From a bacterium (GTDB lineage: Bacteria; Babelota; Babeliae; Babelales; Vermiphilaceae), in contig JAJYDS010000001.1 in NCBI GenBank assembly GCA_021777215.1, forward strand, positions 105,622 to 139,695: a stretch of 34,074 bases of DNA, written 5' to 3'. The notes below the pieces were generated by a model. The model had not been told where the DNA came from and did no database searches. It worked only from the letters and a program-made list of their open reading frames with translations. Below, piece by piece: positions 17,382 through 25,890 of this stretch. The translations under genes and the position numbers were made by a program. Position 1 is the stretch's first letter. Every line of letters starts with the position of its first letter.

Positions 17382-18270
17382 ATGAGCAATGCTATAGGGT
17401 TACATCTGCGTCTTGATACTTCGTTTTCTGCCGCGGTTGAAAAAGCATTACGGGTACAACAACCGATATTGCAATGTTTTTTTATGCAGCAGAAATTGAA
17501 GACTCCTTTGCGTCTGTCGCCGCATGAAATAAAAACATTTGTACGGGAGTATCGTTCCCTTTTTTCTCAGTTCTTTTTGCATGGTTCTTATCTTATTAAT
17601 TTATCTGGCGTTCAACCAAGGCATCCGGTGCTTATGCGCGAACTTACGCTGGCTAAAAGACTTTTTTTTTACCCACATGATTCTGCATCCAGGATCTGCC
17701 AAGGGCTGGGGCACTAAAGAAGCAGGAATAGACCAACTAGCGCGTGCGCTTAATGGCTTACTTGCGCAAGAGTGCGATATTACTTTTGTGCTAGAAAATA
17801 TTGCGCAGGCAGGGATGACCATAGGCGGTGATTTATACGATTTTAAAAACCTTCTTGAGAAGATCGATCGTCCAGAAAAACTAGCTTTTTGTATAGATAC
17901 GGCGCATGCCCATTCCTATGGCTACGATTTGGTGACTCCGGCAGGACAAGACTCTTTTGCACGTATTGTTTCGCAGACTATTGGATGGGATAAGGTAGCG
18001 CTTGTGCATCTTAATGATACGCAACAAGCATGCGCTTCTCATAAAGATCAACATTGTGCTTTGGGGCAGGGAATAGTGGGTTCTTTAGCATTGCGCACTT
18101 TTGTGGGCCGTGCTGAGCTGCGTAAAAAACCATTCATTTTAGAATTGCCTGACTTGCCAGAAGAGCAAGAACTGGCATTGCTTTCTTTGGTGCGTGAGTG
18201 GCGACGCGAGGCAGATCATGCATACACATCTTGTTATACTTTTTCTTCGATGGCTCAAGAGATTCGGTGA
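17382..18270 (+). pseudogene. nfo: endonuclease IV, interrupted by a one-base frameshift in a T9 run
   Basis: Endonuclease IV cuts DNA at abasic sites during base excision repair. The N-terminal part (17382 to about 17669) and the C-terminal part (about 17671 to 18270) lie in different frames and together give about 295 residues, the normal family size. The switch is at nine T (17662-17670); eight T would restore one frame. All expected zinc ligands are kept across both halves: His in FFLHGSYLINL, His in ILHPGS, Glu in VLENIAQAG, Asp/His in CIDTAHAH, His in LVHLND, Asp/His in SHKDQHCALGQG and Glu in ILELP. This argues that the gene is or was recently functional, by sequencing error or by slippage at the T run. 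I mark it as pseudogene only because the frame is broken as given. Confidence 0.85.
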
Positions 18271-18346
18271 CTGTTGCACAAGTATTTGTATATGAGCAGT
18301 GGTAAAAACCAAGGGATTGTGTAAAAATTGATGCATGGAAAATGGA

Positions 18347-18367
18347 TGCGCAACCGAGGGGTGCGCA
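18347..18367 (+). repeat. inverted repeat upstream of gapA
   Basis: The arms 18347-18355 and 18359-18367 pair over nine positions with one mismatch around a three-base loop. No T run follows, so it is not a classical terminator. A TATAAA lies just behind it at 18369. It could be an mRNA stabilising hairpin or an operator 35 nt before the gapA start; neither can be decided from sequence. Confidence 0.4.
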
Positions 18368-18402
18368 GTATAAAAAAAGAGTGAAATAAAAAAGGAGACG
18401 CC

Positions 18403-19446
18403 GTGATACGCATAGCTATTAACGGTTTTGGCCGTATCGGTAAAAATTTCTTTCGTGTTTTAATGAGCGATAAATTTGCCCGACAATCAATCGAGTTAGT
18501 GGCGATCAATGTCGGTCCGGGTGATATTAGTTCTGTTGCATATGCAGCCAAATATGATTCTCTTATGGGTATCTATAGTGGTGACGTGCGCCAAGAAAAA
18601 GATATTCTTGTGGTAACGCCCTATGATGTGACGGTTGTCGCCGACAAAAAAAATGAGTGTCGCATACAGTTAATTGCCGAACGTGATCCAGAAAAACTTC
18701 CTTGGAAATCGTTACATATTGATTGGGTTGTCGAGTGTAGCGGCCATTTTACGTCGCGTGATGGTGCCAGTAAACACTTGAAAGCCGGTGCGCAGTTTGT
18801 GCTCATCAGTGCTCCCGCAAAAGGAGAAGATGTGAGCATTATACCTGGTATCAATAGCGCAGTCTTCAACAAAGAGACGCATAAAATTGTTTCGTTGGGC
18901 AGCTGCACCACGAATGCCTTTATGCCCATGCTTAAAGTACTTGATGATGCCTTTTCGTTAGAGCATGTCATGATGACGACGGTGCATGCCTATACCAATA
19001 CTCAAGTTTTGCTTGACTTTGATGGTGATGATGCTCGCAGGTCACGTGCAGCGGCGCTTAATATCATTCCAACCTCTACCGGTGCGCAACGAATGATCAA
19101 ATCAGTGTTGCCTGAGCTTGCAGGGCGTGTGCAGGCTTTGGCATTACGTGTTCCTGTTGCTAAAGTTTCGCTTATCGATTTAACGGTCACGACAAAAAAA
19201 ACCGTATCCAAAGAATCTATAAATGCTGCCTTTACCCAGGCAACTACAGGTGCGCTTAAAGCTATTGTTTCAGTGACGAATGAGCCGTTGGTTTCGAGTG
19301 ATTTTGGCGGAAATAGCCATTCAGTTATTATCGATACGCTCATGACAGATGTCTGTGGAGACCACATGGGTAAAGTATTTGGGTGGTACGATAATGAGTG
19401 GGGCTACAGTGAGCGTTTAAAAGATTTTTTGCTCAGTGTGCGCTAA
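18403..19446 (+). CDS. gapA: glyceraldehyde-3-phosphate dehydrogenase
   Basis: GAPDH oxidises glyceraldehyde 3-phosphate in glycolysis. The 347-residue protein has the Rossmann start INGFGRIGKNFFRVL. The catalytic Cys is C168 in SCTTN, and the partner His is in TTVHAYTNTQ. The C-terminus has WYDNEWGYSERLKDF. The start is GTG at 18403 behind AAAGGAG. The position after the second beta strand reads AINVGPGD rather than the usual AIND, so the Asp that normally contacts the NAD ribose is absent. That may alter cofactor preference. Length and motifs leave no doubt about the family. Confidence 0.95.
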   Translation: MIRIAINGFGRIGKNFFRVLMSDKFARQSIELVAINVGPGDISSVAYAAKYDSLMGIYSGDVRQEKDILVVTPYDVTVVADKKNECRIQLIAERDPEKLPWKSLHIDWVVECSGHFTSRDGASKHLKAGAQFVLISAPAKGEDVSIIPGINSAVFNKETHKIVSLGSCTTNAFMPMLKVLDDAFSLEHVMMTTVHAYTNTQVLLDFDGDDARRSRAAALNIIPTSTGAQRMIKSVLPELAGRVQALALRVPVAKVSLIDLTVTTKKTVSKESINAAFTQATTGALKAIVSVTNEPLVSSDFGGNSHSVIIDTLMTDVCGDHMGKVFGWYDNEWGYSERLKDFLLSVR

Positions 19447-19721
19447 AAAAAATATTTAATTTTTTAATCTTATTGTCAAAGCTAACGGTTTTTATTGGGC
19501 AGTGCACCGGCATGCTACGATTTCGAGACTACAGAAGATGTGCGTGTCATGCGGCTTCTGTTTCCGGCATAGTTTTTTTGGTGCCTGGATTATACCCTTT
19601 TTTCTGTTACGCTCTACTATTGTGCGTTAAATATGTTTTTTACGCTCAATTTGTATGTGCTGTCTGCATAGAGGCAGCCTATAAGCATTGTATACATGGG
19701 TTATTAGGGAAAGGGTTTTCT

Positions 19722-19994
19722 ATGAAAAAAATAGTACTGTTATTTTTAAGTTGGCCACTAGTGTCGGGCGGGTATTTGATGTCCATGTCTGGAGAGAGTA
19801 TTGAGTCATCAAAAAAAGATGCCGTTGTGTGTGCCGATGAGAAAACTTTGGCAGAGCTCTGTAATACCGCTGCTCACGATGGTGCTGGACTTATTGCGTT
19901 GCGCATGCAAGAACTAAGCTTGATGGATGACGTGCAAAAAAAGGCCGGTGTCGAAGAAGCAAAAAAGAAAGACATGGCGTCGGCAAGTCATTGA
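19722..19994 (+). CDS. small exported protein, possibly truncated by a frameshift
   Basis: I do not recognise this protein. It has 90 residues and a signal peptide (MKKIVLLFLSWPLVSGGYLM) with GGAAAGG as ribosome binding site. The frame is open further upstream to 19473, but that extension has no ribosome binding site and its composition is poor in protein-like features. Near the end it crosses A7 (19936-19942) and A6 (19961-19966) runs. The +1 frame continues open to 20145 and reads CAGILGLRNRESEFELFAL and then LVLKLLAQSDDFLLHKQ, which looks like helical protein. The true product may therefore be about 140 residues. The 275 nt before it, after gapA, contain hairpins such as 19659-19678 but no clear gene. 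Confidence 0.5.
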   Translation: MKKIVLLFLSWPLVSGGYLMSMSGESIESSKKDAVVCADEKTLAELCNTAAHDGAGLIALRMQELSLMDDVQKKAGVEEAKKKDMASASH

Positions 19995-20149
19995 ATTTGT
20001 TGTAGGTTGTCCAGAGACGAGTCGTTGTGCCGGTATTTTGGGCTTGCGCAACAGGGAGTCGGAGTTTGAGCTGTTCGCTTTGGTTTTAAAATTACTCGCT
20101 CAATCGGATGATTTTTTGCTTCACAAGCAGCTCATTTTAGCTTAAGATG

Positions 20150-20176
20150 AAAGAGTACATTTAATGTGTACCCTTT
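20150..20176 (+). terminator. weak hairpin, possible terminator
   Basis: The arms 20150-20159 and 20167-20176 pair over ten positions with one mismatch around a seven-base loop. Only a broken T-rich stretch follows. It lies 5 nt after the end (20145) of the +1 frame that may continue the small exported protein, and before the tRNA. Confidence 0.35.
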
Positions 20177-20200
20177 CTTTGTTAAGTACGTTTCTGGTGG

Positions 20201-20276
20201 GGGCCCATAGCTCAGCGGTTAGAGCAATCGGCTCATAACCGAGAGGTCCCAGGTTCAAATCCTGGTGGGCCCACCA
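20201..20276 (+). tRNA. tRNA with CAT anticodon, probably tRNA-Ile2
   Basis: A full cloverleaf can be drawn. The acceptor stem is GGGCCCA/TGGGCCC, the D arm is GCTC...GAGC, the anticodon loop is CTCATAA with CAT at 20234-20236, and the T arm is CCAGG TTCAAAT CCTGG. The discriminator A and CCA (20274-20276) are encoded. The CGGCTCATAACCG anticodon arm and acceptor resemble bacterial tRNA-Ile2, whose C34 is changed to lysidine by TilS so that it reads AUA. Elongator tRNA-Met is the alternative. The outermost anticodon stem pair is an A/G mismatch. Confidence 0.9.
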
Positions 20277-20341
20277 AGATTCATTTCTCAGCTCGTGTGT
20301 AGCCTTTGATTGTACCCAACTAAAAGTCGGAAGGTGAATGT

Positions 20342-21073
20342 ATGAACGAACAGCATCCGTTGCAGTCGTTTATCGATCTCGTGACCTTTGATCAAGAACT
20401 TGTCACCCTTGAGACTGAAGTAAAAAAACTGGAACATGAAGTTGCCGATGCAAAAGGCAAGTTTTTTCAAATTGAGCAGTCGCTCGAGCAGGCTAAACAG
20501 CGTGTGTATGATGCCCGTAAAGAGGTTGATCACAAAGAGCTTGAGATGAAAGAGCTTGAGGCGCAGCGTTCAGCTACAAAAGAACGTCTTGAAAACGTTA
20601 AGAATGCCAAAGAGTATCAAGCGGTTAAGTCAGAGGCCGAAAAGCTAAAAACGCAGCAGTCTCAGCTTGATGAAGTATTGTTGGGTGTTTGGCAGAAGTT
20701 TGAAGCAGCACAGAAAGAACAAGAGGTTCTTGCGCATGACGCTGAAAAAAAGCTTGCCGAACAAAAAGATATTCAAGAAAAAAAACAGGAAAAAATACTA
20801 GAAATAAAAAAAGTGCTTGAAGAGCGTAGCCGTGCTCGTGCTGAAAGAGAAAAGCGGGTGCCGGCAGATTGGCTTGAGCGCTATGCTATGATGCGTTCCC
20901 GGGTAACTGATCCGGTTGTTCCTATTTTACAAAACAGTTGCAGTGCCTGTTTTTGGTCCGTTTCAAATCAAGATATGCTTACGCTTAAGCGAGGCGCACT
21001 TTTGCAGTGCAAGGGTTGTTATCGCTTTTTATATATTCCTAAAGAATCGGCTGAGCAGGAAAAGCAGGTATGA
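20342..21073 (+). CDS. coiled-coil protein with C-terminal zinc ribbon (DUF164/CT398-like)
   Basis: The 243-residue protein consists of a long antiparallel-type coiled coil (about residues 10-175, with ENVKNAKEYQAVKSEAEKLK in the middle). It ends in a C4 zinc ribbon formed by CSAC and CKGC. This matches the C4-type zinc ribbon family found across bacteria, often beside RNase H or Nif3-like genes, whose function is not settled. GGAAGGTG precedes the ATG. The stop overlaps the start of the RNase HI gene (ATGA), so the two are cotranslated. Confidence 0.85.
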   Translation: MNEQHPLQSFIDLVTFDQELVTLETEVKKLEHEVADAKGKFFQIEQSLEQAKQRVYDARKEVDHKELEMKELEAQRSATKERLENVKNAKEYQAVKSEAEKLKTQQSQLDEVLLGVWQKFEAAQKEQEVLAHDAEKKLAEQKDIQEKKQEKILEIKKVLEERSRARAEREKRVPADWLERYAMMRSRVTDPVVPILQNSCSACFWSVSNQDMLTLKRGALLQCKGCYRFLYIPKESAEQEKQV

Positions 21074-21666
21074 TGAAACAGTTACATTTGTTCGAGGCAG
21101 TATCGCTAGTGGTTGAGCCTCAAGACCAATCATCAGCAGAAAAAAAGCCTTCTTCTGAGCAGAATTCCAAACAGGAGCAAGAGACTCGTAGTATCCCAAA
21201 AAAGTCATGTTCAACACACTGGAAACTTTTCGTCGATGGCGCATCTCGTAACAATCCAGGGCCGGCGGGCGCAGGATTTTATCTTTTGCAAGACAGTGCT
21301 TTTGCTGCTAAAAAGGGCTATTATCTTGGCTCGCGAACCAATAATCAAGCGGAATATTTCGCCTTGTTATTGGGGCTCCATTTTCTTAAAAATTACGTGA
21401 AACCTGGTGATTGCGTGCATATTATTTCTGATTCCCAACTTTTGGTACGGCAGCTTAAAGGGGAGTATAAAATTAAATCTCCTGAGCTTCGGCCTCTCTA
21501 TGTTTTGGCGCATGCACTTATGCAGGTACTGCGCGCGGAGATTTTTCATGTTTTGCGTGCAGACAATGAGCATGCTGATCGCATGGCTAATAAGGGAATC
21601 GATACCAAGCGTACAGTGCCTGAAGATTTTATAAAAATGTTGCACGCGCATGGCATATCCTGGTAA
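21070..21666 (+). CDS. rnhA: ribonuclease HI family protein
   Basis: RNase HI cuts the RNA strand of RNA-DNA hybrids. The catalytic carboxylates are all visible: D56 in LFVDGASRNNPGP, E95 in NNQAEY, D121 in IISDSQLL and D170 in EHADRMANKG. Before the domain is an unusual Gln/Ser/Lys-rich extension of about 50 residues. Such extensions in other RNases H often bind hybrids or partners, but nothing here resembles the known HBD. The gene overlaps its upstream neighbour by 4 nt and the next gene by 17 nt. Confidence 0.9.
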   Translation: MMKQLHLFEAVSLVVEPQDQSSAEKKPSSEQNSKQEQETRSIPKKSCSTHWKLFVDGASRNNPGPAGAGFYLLQDSAFAAKKGYYLGSRTNNQAEYFALLLGLHFLKNYVKPGDCVHIISDSQLLVRQLKGEYKIKSPELRPLYVLAHALMQVLRAEIFHVLRADNEHADRMANKGIDTKRTVPEDFIKMLHAHGISW

Positions 21667-23494
21667 TTGCCGGTTTCTACTCTGCTTGGCGCTGTGTGCG
21701 TCATTCTTTTTGTGCAGTGCTACCCATAAGCTTTCTGCCAAGACGCGAACGAGTAGCATGCAAAAAGATAGAGTGAGTGCTCTGATTTCAAGGAAATCAG
21801 ATGCATGCAGTGCTCTTAAAGGGCTCGCCTGTGTTGCGCGTACTGTTCTTGCGCAGGCGTCTACCCATGATAGTTTTTCATGGACGCTCTTTTCAGCTCA
21901 GGGGTTTACGCTCGTAGACTTTGATAATATCTCCTATAAGACAACGCTTGCTGCTTCTTTTCTTTTTATTACTCATAGTACTACCGGCGACGCTTCCGCT
22001 TTTTTCTTTAATGGCAAAAAATTATCAAAAAAACAACTCATGATTATACCCACGGCCGGATCAGTATTGGTACAGGGTACGTTAGTTGTTGGGCCCTTGC
22101 TCTTTGTTATGGATGGGTTAGGTGCGCGCTTGATTCAGTATTGTGCACCGAGTTCGCCGATCTACACCAGCGCGCAACGATTTTTAGTGCCCGATGCCAA
22201 GGCGGCCTCATGTGCGCAACATGTTTCTTTCTTTTCTTCTGAACGGTTGCTACTGTCTGAAAAAAAAGAGGCGGGTGCAGGCAAAAGGCGAGCAAAGCGT
22301 TTACATTTTTCCCATGTGGCTCCTGTTCTTTCTGTTGCCGTGCAACCAGTATCAAAATCGGTAGAACTTGAGCAACTGGAGCTCTTGGAAAAACAAAAAG
22401 CGATAGCGCAGACGCCTAAAGAACGTCAGCATACGGTGCGGGTATTACTTAATGAACAAGAAGAAGGGCACTTGTGTTGGCATTTGCGCTTTCCTCATGG
22501 TTACTTCGTTACTCAAACGCGACATGGCCTTAAAATTGCTCACGCGCAGGCAGATGTTGAAATTCGTTCCTATCATGCACGCCTTTTTTTGAATGGGCAA
22601 GCTTTGGCAGAGCCACAATGTGTTCTTACGCCGGCAAAAGATGTTTTTTATTTTGAGGGCAAACCATATCAGGGTTTGTTGCTTATAACAAGGGACCGTC
22701 TGGGGCATTGGCTGCTTATCAATTGTCTTGATTTAGAGTCGTATACGGCTGCGGTGCTCGGATCGGAAAGTTGGCCAGGTTGGCCGCTTGAGGTGAACAA
22801 GGTTTTTGCGATTGTTTCTCGTACCTATGCTATGGCGATGATTATGAGTTCGCGTGCAAACAAGCGCTTGTACCACATTAAAAATACGAATCAACATCAA
22901 ACCTATCGGGGTATGCACGCTGATGCGATGTTAAAAGAGGCAGTTGCACAAACAAAAGGAGTTTTTATTGCCCATAAACGGCGTCCGATTATTGCCATGT
23001 TTGATGCCTGCTGTGGTGGAGTTATTCCTGCTCATAAAACGGGTATCGATTTTGTGAGTGCTCCTTATTTGGCGCGAAAGTATGCTTGTACTTTTTGTCG
23101 AGGCTGTAAAGTCTATTCTTGGCAGGCGCAGTATACGCTTGCTGAACTTGAAAAATTATTAGTAGCGGATATCGGTTCTGCAGCACAGGGCCTTCATGAT
23201 TTGCACGTGCATAAAAAAGATAATGCTGATCTTGTACACAGTCTGCAGGTAAAAAGTAGGCATGCCACGACAATTGTGTCTGGTAAAAAAATCTATTCGC
23301 TGCTTAAAAAAGTGAAAAGTTTTTGCTATACCATTCGCAAAGAGGGGTATACCATTGTGTTTAAAGGCCGTGGGTATGGCCATCATCTAGGCTTATGCCA
23401 ATGGGGAGCGCGAGAGATGGTGCGCCAAGGATATTCTTACCCTGAGATTGTGCAGTTCTACTATCCTGGTACGACATTAATGCGCTTGCCCTAG
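21650..23494 (+). CDS. exported SpoIID/LytB-type peptidoglycan lytic protein
   Basis: The C-terminal half (about residues 330-612) is a SpoIID/LytB domain, which in sporulating bacteria is a lytic transglycosylase acting on denuded glycan. Conserved parts are LDLESYTAAVLGSESWPGWP with the likely catalytic E373, AIVSRTYAMAM, HQTYRGMHAD, FDACCGG, and the end GRGYGHHLGLCQWGAREM followed by YYPGT. Two CxxC-like cysteines (CTFCRGC) sit in the domain. The N-terminus is a signal peptide (CRFLLCLALCASFFLCSA), so the protein acts in the cell envelope. The 300 residues between are unassigned. The ATG lies inside rnhA with no visible ribosome binding site. Sporulation genes are absent, so a role in cell-wall remodelling or division is more likely. 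Confidence 0.88.
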   Translation: MAYPGNCRFLLCLALCASFFLCSATHKLSAKTRTSSMQKDRVSALISRKSDACSALKGLACVARTVLAQASTHDSFSWTLFSAQGFTLVDFDNISYKTTLAASFLFITHSTTGDASAFFFNGKKLSKKQLMIIPTAGSVLVQGTLVVGPLLFVMDGLGARLIQYCAPSSPIYTSAQRFLVPDAKAASCAQHVSFFSSERLLLSEKKEAGAGKRRAKRLHFSHVAPVLSVAVQPVSKSVELEQLELLEKQKAIAQTPKERQHTVRVLLNEQEEGHLCWHLRFPHGYFVTQTRHGLKIAHAQADVEIRSYHARLFLNGQALAEPQCVLTPAKDVFYFEGKPYQGLLLITRDRLGHWLLINCLDLESYTAAVLGSESWPGWPLEVNKVFAIVSRTYAMAMIMSSRANKRLYHIKNTNQHQTYRGMHADAMLKEAVAQTKGVFIAHKRRPIIAMFDACCGGVIPAHKTGIDFVSAPYLARKYACTFCRGCKVYSWQAQYTLAELEKLLVADIGSAAQGLHDLHVHKKDNADLVHSLQVKSRHATTIVSGKKIYSLLKKVKSFCYTIRKEGYTIVFKGRGYGHHLGLCQWGAREMVRQGYSYPEIVQFYYPGTTLMRLP

Positions 23495-23497
23495 TTT

Positions 23498-23526
23498 TTT
23501 ACCCGTCTGTTTATTTACACTATAAG
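23498..23526 (+). promoter_or_regulatory. weak candidate promoter
   Basis: TTTACC (23498-23503) and TATAAG (23521-23526) have 17-nt spacing, 38 nt before the start of the 386-residue exported protein gene. The -35 element matches four of six consensus bases. Confidence 0.3.
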
Positions 23527-23564
23527 AAAGGGTTTGGGGGAGATGTTTTTTTAGGGGGCTATGT

Positions 23565-24725
23565 ATGAAAAATGGAGTGCTCAGCGCATTGTTTGTTTTT
23601 GTTTCGATTGCAGGAATGCAGCAACAAGAGCAAGAAAGTGCTTCGCTTTCTATACCAGGGGAGGTTTGCGATATTGGTGAGGATGTCAAACGAACTTTGG
23701 ACTTGCAGGTGGCCGATTGTATTGCGGAGCTTATACAGTGTTCAGTTGAGTATGGTATTTTTTCGCGTGGCACCGAGGACGAGGCGGCGAATCTTTTTTT
23801 TTGTAAAGAAATTGATACGCGGCATCTTTTGAATTCGGATATTCGTTCGGTTGGCAAATGGCATGTGAAAAAACGTAAACGAGCCCTCGAAGCAGAGTTG
23901 TTGCGTACATTTGCTCGCGGTGGTACCTGTAAGAAATTATTACTCTACACGAGTATCGTACAAAAAGAAGAGCCTGTTGATAGAGAAGTCCGTGAAACGA
24001 TTGGTCAGGAGCGTGATTTTTATAACAAAGAGTTGCCGAGAATTCTCGGGCTTTGTGATACGCGTGTGTTGCAGCGGTTGATAAACGCGGACGAGCAACT
24101 ACGCGCATGTCTCACTTTGGAAAATCTGCCTTTTAACGATCAGATTCTTTTTGGAGTGGTGACTAAGGGGAGTTTTAATGCTCAGGATGCGGCAGATTCT
24201 TTGTATGTACTCTGTCAAGCGGGTTGTACTGCTGCGAGGGCTTTTGCTGCGGTGCATAAGTCGCGTAATGAGTCTATTGCGCAGAACTCATCTGGGCTTT
24301 GTGCTCGTGCGTTACAAGAGCTGTGCATGTACGACGATTTTCAAGCAGCATGTCATGTTGCCAAGTCAGATCGAGGTAATTCTATTATTGCGGAGTTTCT
24401 TGAACGTCTTGATTCGCCACCCTTGCCTAAAACCACCGAGCTCTTGAATTGTGATCAGCCAATTCATGGTGCGCATGATTGCTATGAGCTTGATTGCCAG
24501 GAACAAGAGGGGTTGGCAAGTGTTTTTTCAAGACAAACTACAGAGGGAGAATCATCGCTTGGCGCGTTGGTCGAATCTGGGGAAAAATGTGAGCAAGGAG
24601 GGTTTGCTAGCGTTGCTTCTGGAGAATCTACTGAGCGAGTACCATCATCTGTATCTTCGGCGACTGCTGAGGAGAAGCCCAAAAAAAGTTTGCGAGAATA
24701 TCTCTGTAATTGTGCTTGCCTATGA
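23565..24725 (+). CDS. exported protein of unknown function (paralogue of the next gene)
   Basis: No family is recognised. The 386-residue protein starts with a signal peptide ending in IAGM and has an AGGGGG ribosome binding site. A segment around residues 200-290 (DAADSLYVLCQAGCTAARAF, then ALQELCMYDDFQAACHVA) is made of short helix pairs and resembles the corresponding part of the next gene, as in degenerate ankyrin repeats. The C-terminal 90 residues are Ser/Glu-rich with two loosely repeated units (GLASVFSRQTTEGESS and GFASVASGESTERVPSS). The final residues are cysteine-rich (YLCNCACL). Confidence 0.72.
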   Translation: MKNGVLSALFVFVSIAGMQQQEQESASLSIPGEVCDIGEDVKRTLDLQVADCIAELIQCSVEYGIFSRGTEDEAANLFFCKEIDTRHLLNSDIRSVGKWHVKKRKRALEAELLRTFARGGTCKKLLLYTSIVQKEEPVDREVRETIGQERDFYNKELPRILGLCDTRVLQRLINADEQLRACLTLENLPFNDQILFGVVTKGSFNAQDAADSLYVLCQAGCTAARAFAAVHKSRNESIAQNSSGLCARALQELCMYDDFQAACHVAKSDRGNSIIAEFLERLDSPPLPKTTELLNCDQPIHGAHDCYELDCQEQEGLASVFSRQTTEGESSLGALVESGEKCEQGGFASVASGESTERVPSSVSSATAEEKPKKSLREYLCNCACL

Positions 24726-24867
24726 AAGATATCCGTAGTACTTTTGTCGCCGAATGGCACGATGTGGGATTGTGGTGTAGCTGCACTAGATAAACCAAAA
24801 TCTCTTTTTTGCCGAGAGCGGGTTTTAGTAGACTGAACAGGGCAAAACTGACAAGCGGGAGGCGACA

Positions 24868-25779
24868 ATGGTAAAAAAATGTCTATCGAGACATGGATTA
24901 ATCGGTATGTTTTTGATTGTTTATGGTGCCCGGGGTATGCAGGATACTAGCCCGCTGTCCTTGATGACAACTAATCGCGTGAGTTTTTCACCTTTGCCAG
25001 AGGGAAATTCTCCGCGGATGGGTATGCAGGTATCGTCAGTAAGCTTTGAGCAGCGAGGTGCTGGTTCTCCAATCGCACAAATTTTGGCCCAAATTGCCCT
25101 TTCAAGGCAGAGGCAGCAAACGCAAGCAGAGCGCGTTTTTTTATTACAAAGGCATGTAGAGGAATTGCGTAAAGAGATAGATAAGAGTGAAAAAGAGCTT
25201 GATTCTCTAACGCGGCAATCCGACTGGGATCGACAAGAACAGGATAATTTTGAGGCATTAGCCAGGGAACTTGAAAAAGGTGAGGCATTGGCGTCAAGTT
25301 TGGCTCAGTGCCAAGATCGTTCTTTTCTTCTCTATCTACGAAATCAGGCATGTCTTTCTCGCAGTGTAACTATTTTACAAAAATTACTCGAGGCGGATCC
25401 TTCCATAAAATCTGATTTACAGGCACTAGGTCTTTTTGCGTTGACTGATGATCCGCAGGATGTAACTGATAGTGCAGATAAAATGCAGGCACTTGCGCAA
25501 GCGGGGATCGATCTTTGTTGTATGAAAAGTGTTGATTCATGTTCGCATGCACTTATACGTGACGGCAAAGACGAGGTGGTACGATCCTTTATAGAAAAAA
25601 ATCCAGCCATTTTGACTGCCGTTGATGGTAAGGGACGTTCCGGTTTTAATGTGGCAGTAGAGCGGTACGTAACGGCATTATCAGAAAAGGGACGCCGGAG
25701 TATAGAGTATGATGAAGCCTATAAGATTTTAAAATGTGTGGTCGATCAACAGCAAATTTTAGCGCAGCGGATTTCCTAG
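24868..25779 (+). CDS. exported coiled-coil protein of unknown function (paralogue of the previous gene)
   Basis: The 303-residue protein has a signal peptide ending in ARGM and a GGGAGG ribosome binding site. Residues about 75-135 form a coiled coil (RHVEELRKEIDKSEKELDSL). The C-terminal half (SADKMQALAQAGIDLCCMKS, then DEVVRSFIEKNPAILTAVDG, then RSGFNVAVERYV) has the look of two or three diverged ankyrin repeats and can be lined up with the neighbouring protein. Secreted ankyrin-type proteins are common in intracellular bacteria and often act on the host, but that is inference here. Confidence 0.72.
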   Translation: MVKKCLSRHGLIGMFLIVYGARGMQDTSPLSLMTTNRVSFSPLPEGNSPRMGMQVSSVSFEQRGAGSPIAQILAQIALSRQRQQTQAERVFLLQRHVEELRKEIDKSEKELDSLTRQSDWDRQEQDNFEALARELEKGEALASSLAQCQDRSFLLYLRNQACLSRSVTILQKLLEADPSIKSDLQALGLFALTDDPQDVTDSADKMQALAQAGIDLCCMKSVDSCSHALIRDGKDEVVRSFIEKNPAILTAVDGKGRSGFNVAVERYVTALSEKGRRSIEYDEAYKILKCVVDQQQILAQRIS

Positions 25780-25890
25780 TTTTTGCGTTTTGTGGCGAGG
25801 TAATAAAAAACCTGCGCTTAATGGGTGAGTGGTGCATTTGGCAACAATGTCAAAAATGGTGCGGGCTTGCGGATTTAAAAAAGGGTATGT

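Noticed and set aside
17539-17670. Separate gene starting at 17539 for the C-terminal half of endonuclease IV
   Set aside because: Before the T9 run this frame has no similarity to the family, while the other frame does; one frameshifted gene explains both halves.
19473-19721. Upstream extension of the small exported protein
   Set aside because: No ribosome binding site, a cysteine-rich odd composition, and a much better start with signal peptide at 19722.
20201-20276. Initiator tRNA-fMet
   Set aside because: The acceptor stem starts with a full G-C pair and the anticodon stem lacks the three G-C pairs of initiators; tRNA-Ile2 or elongator Met fits better.
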